Below, piece by piece: positions 13,250 through 17,053 of a stretch of 17,053 nucleotides of DNA (the first letter of the stretch is position 1; every line of letters begins with the position of its first letter). Source of the DNA: JAUREX01 sp044356825 (GTDB lineage: Bacteria; Pseudomonadota; Alphaproteobacteria; Rhodobacterales; Rhodobacteraceae); assembly GCA_044356825.1 (NCBI GenBank), contig JBIKVM010000047.1, forward strand, positions 1 through 17,053. The letters run 5' to 3'. The notes beneath the pieces are model-generated. The model did no database searches and was not told the DNA's origin. It saw only the letters and a program-made list of their open reading frames with translations. Made by a program: the position numbers and the translations under genes.

Positions 13250-14176
13250 ATGGCCGGCGGGACAGGCGGTAGGAAGTCGGGCGGGGTGGCCCGGAAACCG
13301 GCGGGGGGCGTGCCCCCCGAAGCGGCCGCCCACCCCGGCGAGCGCATCGCCAAGGTGATCGCCCGCGCCGGGCGCGCCTCGCGCCGCGAGGCCGAGCGGC
13401 TGATCGCCGAGGGGGCGGTGCGCGTCAACGGCAAGCTCATCGACAGCCCGGCGCTGAATGTCCTGCCCTCGGACATCATCACCGTCTCGGGCGTGGCCCT
13501 GGCCGCGCCCGAACCCGCGCGGCTCTGGCTCTATCACAAGCCCGCGGGCCTCGTGACGACGGCGCGCGACGAAGAGGGGCGGCCCACGGTCTTCGACAAC
13601 CTGCCCGAGGGGATGCCGCGCGTCGTGTCGGTCGGGCGGCTCGACCTCAATTCCGAGGGGCTCTTGCTGCTGACGAACGACGGCGGGCTCAAGCGGCGGC
13701 TCGAACTGCCGGCGACGGGGTGGCTGCGCAAGTATCGCGTGCGCGTCAAGGGAACGCCCGATGAGGCAAGCCTCGATCCCCTGCGCCGGGGCATCACCGT
13801 CGAGGGCGAGCACTTCCAGCCCATGCAGGTCACGATCGACCGCCAGCAGGGCGCGAACGCCTGGCTCACGATCGGCCTGCGCGAGGGACGCAACCGCGAG
13901 ATCCGCCGCGCGCTCGGCGCCGTGGGGCTGATCGTGAACCGGCTGATCCGCATCAGCTTCGGCCCCTTCCGGCTGGGCGATCTGCCCGAGGGCGCGGTCG
14001 AGGAGGTGCGCGCGCGGATGCTGCGCGATCAGCTCGGGGCCGAATTCGCCGCCGCCGAGGCCCCACTCAAGACCGCGCAGCGCGTCCGCAGCCGCACGGC
14101 GGATCCCGCGCCTGAGGGGCCCGCACGCCCGCCGCGGCCGCCGCGGCCCAGCCGGCCGCGCCCCACGGGGCGCTGA
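13250..14176 (+). CDS. rRNA pseudouridine synthase, RsuA/RluB family
   Basis: This enzyme converts a uridine of ribosomal RNA to pseudouridine; alphaproteobacterial members are most like RluB, which acts on 23S rRNA near the peptidyl transferase centre. Of 308 residues, 1-28 are a flexible glycine-, alanine- and proline-rich lead, 30-80 an S4 RNA-binding domain (ERIAKVIARAGRASRREAERLI), and about 92-270 the catalytic domain. The signature GRLDLNSEGLLLLTNDG (129-145) holds catalytic D132; KYRVRVKG and LREGRNREIRRAL follow. The C-terminal 25 residues are a basic, proline-arginine-rich tail (PPRPPRPSRPRP). The ATG at 13250 follows GGGGCGGGG. Its stop shares one base with the start of the DUF2927 gene (TGATG). 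RluE or RsuA specificity cannot be ruled out from sequence alone. Confidence 0.93.
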   Translation: MAGGTGGRKSGGVARKPAGGVPPEAAAHPGERIAKVIARAGRASRREAERLIAEGAVRVNGKLIDSPALNVLPSDIITVSGVALAAPEPARLWLYHKPAGLVTTARDEEGRPTVFDNLPEGMPRVVSVGRLDLNSEGLLLLTNDGGLKRRLELPATGWLRKYRVRVKGTPDEASLDPLRRGITVEGEHFQPMQVTIDRQQGANAWLTIGLREGRNREIRRALGAVGLIVNRLIRISFGPFRLGDLPEGAVEEVRARMLRDQLGAEFAAAEAPLKTAQRVRSRTADPAPEGPARPPRPPRPSRPRPTGR

Positions 14177-15111
14177 TGCACGTCGCGCGCGCCCTTGCCC
14201 TGATCGCGCTGATCACGGGGTGCGCCGGGCCCGAGGGTGCCGACGCACCCGCGCGCGCACCGAGCGATGCCGCCGCACCTTCGACCACCGCACCTGCCCG
14301 CGACGCAGCGCGGCGATCCGAGGTCGCAGGCCATTTTGCCGATCTCGAGGCGCAACTCCTGCGCACGGGTCTCTTGCGGCGCGACGGCGGCGGTGCGGAT
14401 GCTCCCTACGGTCCGCGCCGCCTGGCCGAGACCTTCGTCAAGATCGCGCTCTATGACGAATACGCCATCGGGCCCGAGGGGTTCGAGGCGCGCGCGACAC
14501 CCGCGATGCTGCGCCGCTGGGACGGGCCGCTGCGCATCGGCATGGTCTTCGGCGCCTCGGTCGATCCCGCGCAGCGGGCAACCGACCGCGCGACCGTCGC
14601 GTCCCTGTCGGCGCGGTTGTCGGACCTCAGCGGCCTGCCCGTGGGCCTAGCCGAGCGGGGCCAGAACCTCTGGGTCTATGTCGTCTCGGAAGAGGAGCGG
14701 CGCGCCCTCGCGCCCGAATGGTCGCGCCGCTTTGACGGCGTTCCGCCCGAAGTGTTCGCGCCGGTGGCGGGAATGGGCCTCGAGACGGTGTGCCTCGCCC
14801 TCGGATTCTCGCCGGGGGCGAACCCCGTCTATCGCGGCGGGCTGGTCGTGGTGCGGGCCGAACTGCCCGAACGGCTGCGCGAGGCCTGCTTTCACGAGGA
14901 AATCGCCCAAGCCATGGGCCTCGTGAACGACGCCCCCGAGGCGCGCCCCTCGATCTTCAACGACGACGAGGAATTCGCGACCCTGACCCCGCTCGATGAC
15001 CATCTCGTGGCGATGCTTTACGATCCGCGCCTGCGCCCCGGCATGACCGAGGCCGAGGCGCGCCCGATTGTCGAGCAGATCGCCGCCGAACGCCTCGGTG
15101 CCGGCGGCTGA
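14176..15111 (+). CDS. DUF2927 domain-containing lipoprotein
   Basis: This 311-residue predicted lipoprotein has a signal peptide VARALALIALITGC with lipobox cysteine C16, then a low-complexity Ala/Pro/Thr linker to about residue 45. The globular part (about 75-300) matches what I recall of DUF2927: RRLAETFVKIALYDEY (80-95), LRIGMVFGASVDP (118-130), NLWVYVVSEEE (163-173), and the conserved block CFHEEIAQAMGLVNDAPEARP from residue 237, with NDDEEFATLTPLDDHLVAMLYDPRLRPGM to 289. HEEIAQ at 239-244 resembles a metallopeptidase HExxH with the second His replaced by Gln. C205 and C237 could form a disulfide in the periplasm. The function is unknown. It is coupled to the pseudouridine synthase gene by a 1-nt overlap, without an evident functional link. 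Confidence 0.85.
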   Translation: MHVARALALIALITGCAGPEGADAPARAPSDAAAPSTTAPARDAARRSEVAGHFADLEAQLLRTGLLRRDGGGADAPYGPRRLAETFVKIALYDEYAIGPEGFEARATPAMLRRWDGPLRIGMVFGASVDPAQRATDRATVASLSARLSDLSGLPVGLAERGQNLWVYVVSEEERRALAPEWSRRFDGVPPEVFAPVAGMGLETVCLALGFSPGANPVYRGGLVVVRAELPERLREACFHEEIAQAMGLVNDAPEARPSIFNDDEEFATLTPLDDHLVAMLYDPRLRPGMTEAEARPIVEQIAAERLGAGG

Positions 15112-15116
15112 GGCCG

Positions 15117-15145
15117 TTGACACCCCATTCCCGCCCCGCGATAGG
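15117..15145 (+). promoter_or_regulatory. purC promoter (TTGACA-N17-GATAGG)
   Basis: A perfect -35 TTGACA (15117-15122), a 17-nt spacer and GATAGG (15140-15145) lie 25 nt before the purC start. This is the best sigma-70 type match in the window; the -10 again lacks its final T. Confidence 0.6.
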
Positions 15146-15169
15146 GGCCCATCCCTGCCCGAGGCCGCC

Positions 15170-16144
15170 ATGCCGCCCGATGCCGACGATCCGCTCGAAC
15201 CGCCGCTGCCCGAGGCGATCATTCCCGAACTTCCGGGCCTCAGCCGTGGCAAGGTGCGCGACAGCTACGATGTCGCGCCCGACCGGCGCATCCTGATCGC
15301 CTCGGACCGGCTCTCGGCCTTCGACCGCATCCTCGCGGTCATTCCCGGCAAGGGTCGGGTGCTGACGCAGACCGCGCGGCACTGGTTCGAGGCGACGGCG
15401 GACCTCTGCCCCAACCATGTCATCTCCTATCCCGACCCCAACGCGCTGCTGGCGCGCCGCGTCGCGATCCTGCCGGTTGAGGTGATCGTGCGCGGCTATC
15501 TGGCGGGGACGACCTCGACCTCGATCCTGACGCAGTACCAGGCGGGGGGGCGCGTGCTCTATGGCCACCGCCTGCCCGAGGGGCTGCGCCCGCACCAGGC
15601 CCTGCCCCGCCCGATCGTGACGCCGACGACAAAGGCCGACGCCGGCGGCCACGACGCGCCGCTGACGGCGGCCGACATCGTGGGCCGCGGCCTCCTGTCC
15701 GCCGCGCTGTGGGAAGAGGTCGAGGCGCGCGCGCTCGCCCTGTTCGCCCGCGGGCAGGACATGGGCGCGGCGCGGGGCCTGATCCTTGCCGACACGAAAT
15801 ACGAATTCGGGATCGACGAGGCCGGCACCCTGCGCCTTGCCGATGAGGTGCACACGCCCGATTCGAGCCGCTGGTGGCTGGCCGAGGGCTATGAGGCCGC
15901 CCTCGCGGCAGGAACGCGGCCGCCGTCCTTCGACAAGGACGTGATCCGCGCCTGGGTCGCGGCGCGCTGCGATCCCTATCGCGACGCGATTCCCCCGATC
16001 CCGCCGGAGATGATCGCCGAGACGGCGCGCGTCTATCGCGATGCCTTCGCCCGCATCACCGGGGCCGAGATAACGCGCGATGCGTCCGACCCGCTCGCGC
16101 GGCTGCGGCGCAACCTCGCGCCGTGGTTCGTCACGCGGGCGTGA
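15170..16144 (+). CDS. purC: Phosphoribosylaminoimidazole-succinocarboxamide synthase
   Basis: PurC (SAICAR synthetase) joins aspartate to CAIR using ATP in de novo purine synthesis. The 324-residue length and motif spacing fit the longer, yeast Ade1-like form, not the roughly 240-residue form of E. coli. Signatures seen: GKVRDSYDV (27-35), IASDRLSAFDRIL (43-55), LPVEVIVRGYLAGTTSTS (101-118), TPTTKADAGGHDAPL (151-165), LILADTKYEFGID (204-216), and DEVHTPDSSRWW (225-236). The ATG at 15170 follows GAGG at 15161-15164; the frame extends upstream but that part overlaps the DUF2927 gene. The gene has its own promoter at 15117-15145 and is probably monocistronic, since serC has its own leader 89 nt later. 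Confidence 0.97.
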   Translation: MPPDADDPLEPPLPEAIIPELPGLSRGKVRDSYDVAPDRRILIASDRLSAFDRILAVIPGKGRVLTQTARHWFEATADLCPNHVISYPDPNALLARRVAILPVEVIVRGYLAGTTSTSILTQYQAGGRVLYGHRLPEGLRPHQALPRPIVTPTTKADAGGHDAPLTAADIVGRGLLSAALWEEVEARALALFARGQDMGAARGLILADTKYEFGIDEAGTLRLADEVHTPDSSRWWLAEGYEAALAAGTRPPSFDKDVIRAWVAARCDPYRDAIPPIPPEMIAETARVYRDAFARITGAEITRDASDPLARLRRNLAPWFVTRA

Positions 16145-16153
16145 CGGCGGGGC

Positions 16154-16182
16154 TTGCACCCGGTCGCGACCTCGCCTAGCCT
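16154..16182 (+). promoter_or_regulatory. Candidate serC promoter (TTGCAC-N17-TAGCCT)
   Basis: TTGCAC (16154-16159) and TAGCCT (16177-16182) are separated by 17 nt. Transcription would start about 5-8 nt further on, right at the structured leader that begins at 16188. The -35 is identical to that before ychF. Confidence 0.5.
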
Positions 16183-16187
16183 TCGCA

Positions 16188-16213
16188 GTGGGACACCCCT
16201 CCCCACCGAGGGG
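16188..16213 (+). ncRNA. Structured 5' leader of serC (interlocking stems)
   Basis: Two interlocking stems can be drawn. GTGGG (16188-16192) pairs with CCCAC (16202-16206), and CCCCTC (16196-16201) pairs with GAGGGG (16208-16213). The order is that of an H-type pseudoknot, but the single base between the last two strands is short for crossing a stem, so the stems may be alternatives. The ribosome site AAGGA (16225-16229) starts 12 nt later. A conserved serC RNA motif upstream of alphaproteobacterial serC genes has been described; I cannot verify that this is a member. Confidence 0.45.
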
Positions 16214-16233
16214 CGCGTATCTGGAAGGATAGC

Positions 16234-17053
16234 ATGAGCGAACCCACGACCCCGGCCGCGCGGCCGGTCAATCCGCGCTTTTCGTCCGGGCCCTGTGCCA
16301 AGATCCCGGGCTTTTCCCTCGACCTGCTGTCTGACGCGCCCCTCGGGCGCTCGCATCGCGCGGCCGTCGGCAAGGCGCGGCTGCAGGATGCCATCACCCG
16401 CACGCGTGGCGTTCTCGGCATCCCCGACAGCCACCGCATCGCGATCGTGCCCGGATCGGACACCGGCGCGGTGGAGATGGCGCTGTGGTCGCTCCTTGGG
16501 GCCCGGCCGGTCGAGGTGCTGGCCTGGGAGAGCTTCGGCGAGACCTGGGTCGGCGACATCGTGCAGGAATTGCGGCTCGATCCCGTCGTGCGCCGCGCGC
16601 CATGGGGCGGCATCGTCGATCTGGCCGAGGTCGATTTCGACCGTGATGTCGTCTTTACCTGGAATGGCACAACCTCGGGCGTGCGCCTGCCCGTGGGCAC
16701 GCGCCTGCCCGCCGGGCGCGCGGGCCTCACGATCTGCGATGCGACCTCGGCCGCCTTCGGCATGGCGCTGCCGTGGGAGGATCTCGATGTCGCGACCTTC
16801 TCGTGGCAGAAATGCCTCGGCGGCGAGGGTGCGCACGGGATGCTCGTCCTCGGCCCGCGCGCGATGGAGCGGCTGCAAGGCTGGACGCCACCCTGGCCCA
16901 TCCCCAAGCTCTTCCGGCTCGCCAAGGGCGGGCGCGTGCCCGAGGGGCTGTTCGCGGGCGAGACGATCAACACCCCCTCGATGCTCGCGCTCGAGGACTG
17001 GCTGGCCGCGCTCGGCTGGGCCGAGGCGGTGGGCGGGTTGCCCGCGCTGATCG
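16234..17053 (+). CDS. serC: Phosphoserine aminotransferase, 5' part
   Basis: SerC transfers an amino group from glutamate to 3-phosphohydroxypyruvate in serine synthesis. The frame is open from the ATG at 16234 to the end of the window, giving 273 codons, about 70% of a typical 385-residue protein. It looks like the alphaproteobacterial/archaeal type of SerC: NPRFSSGPCAKIPGFSLDLL (13-32), LGRSHRAAVGKARL (37-50), the phosphate-binding VPGSDTGAVEMALWSLLG (72-89), VFTWNGTTSGVRLP (140-153), ICDATSAAFGM with the PLP-contacting D169, and the Schiff-base lysine K193 in FSWQKCLGGEGAHGM. The start is fixed by GGAAGGA at 16223-16229 and a strong upstream leader. In relatives serA often follows, which would lie outside the window. 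Confidence 0.95.
   Translation, partial: MSEPTTPAARPVNPRFSSGPCAKIPGFSLDLLSDAPLGRSHRAAVGKARLQDAITRTRGVLGIPDSHRIAIVPGSDTGAVEMALWSLLGARPVEVLAWESFGETWVGDIVQELRLDPVVRRAPWGGIVDLAEVDFDRDVVFTWNGTTSGVRLPVGTRLPAGRAGLTICDATSAAFGMALPWEDLDVATFSWQKCLGGEGAHGMLVLGPRAMERLQGWTPPWPIPKLFRLAKGGRVPEGLFAGETINTPSMLALEDWLAALGWAEAVGGLPALI

Noticed and set aside
14957..16159. Minus-strand open frame of 400 codons opposite purC
   Set aside because: It is antisense to purC, which has all its signatures and its own promoter.
16295..17050. Plus-strand open frame of 251 codons inside serC in another frame
   Set aside because: The frame starting at 16234 carries all SerC motifs, including K193, and is merely cut by the window end.

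Overview
The window is a GC-rich chromosomal segment (about 70% G+C by eye) from an alphaproteobacterium, most likely Rhodobacterales (Paracoccaceae/Roseobacteraceae). The indications are a CcrM-type GANTC methyltransferase directly after rnhB, a DUF2927 lipoprotein, neighbouring metZ and folE2, a YbjN-proC-CsaA cluster, and weak TAG-type -10 boxes. Almost everything is housekeeping metabolism and RNA/DNA maintenance. I see no rRNA, tRNA, CRISPR array or insertion sequence.

Layout. 1-724: the 3' end of an Acg-type nitroreductase overlapping a marR regulator. 779-2032: a minus-strand two-gene accessory cassette, a small membrane-anchored protein followed by a three-part protein with RraB-like and Imm26-like regions. 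The cassette has an AT-richer upstream region and lies between the intact marR and a second, truncated copy of the marR 3' end (about 2194-2290). 2299-3090: trpA (minus), divergent from ychF (3208), which runs into metZ and folE2 (to 6701). 6712-7608: htpX (minus), convergent with folE2 and divergent from rnhB. 7736-9580: rnhB then ccrM. 9664: a 60-aa lipoprotein. 10074-12698: a tight operon of ybjN-like, proC, a CsaA-like tRNA-binding protein and a 2-hydroxyacid dehydrogenase, the last two junctions overlapping by 4 nt. 12706-13158: tadA (minus), divergent from a 23S/16S rRNA pseudouridine synthase that overlaps the DUF2927 lipoprotein gene. 15170: purC from its own promoter. 16234 to the edge: serC, open at the window end and preceded by a structured leader.

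How the genes fit together. Several groups are biosynthetic (tryptophan, methionine, proline, serine, purine, pterin). Others act in translation and RNA (YchF, TadA, pseudouridine synthase, CsaA-like), in genome maintenance (RNase HII, CcrM) or in envelope quality control (HtpX, two lipoproteins). The accessory part with the most unexplained structure is 646-2290: an orphan, immunity-like gene pair bracketed by duplicated marR 3' ends. The most informative regulatory DNA is the ccrM leader (two GANTC sites plus a CtrA-like site), the stop-codon hairpin shared by folE2 and htpX, the leader before serC and the operator-like DNA before the ybjN gene. All assignments come from reading the sequence and recalling protein families; no database search was run.
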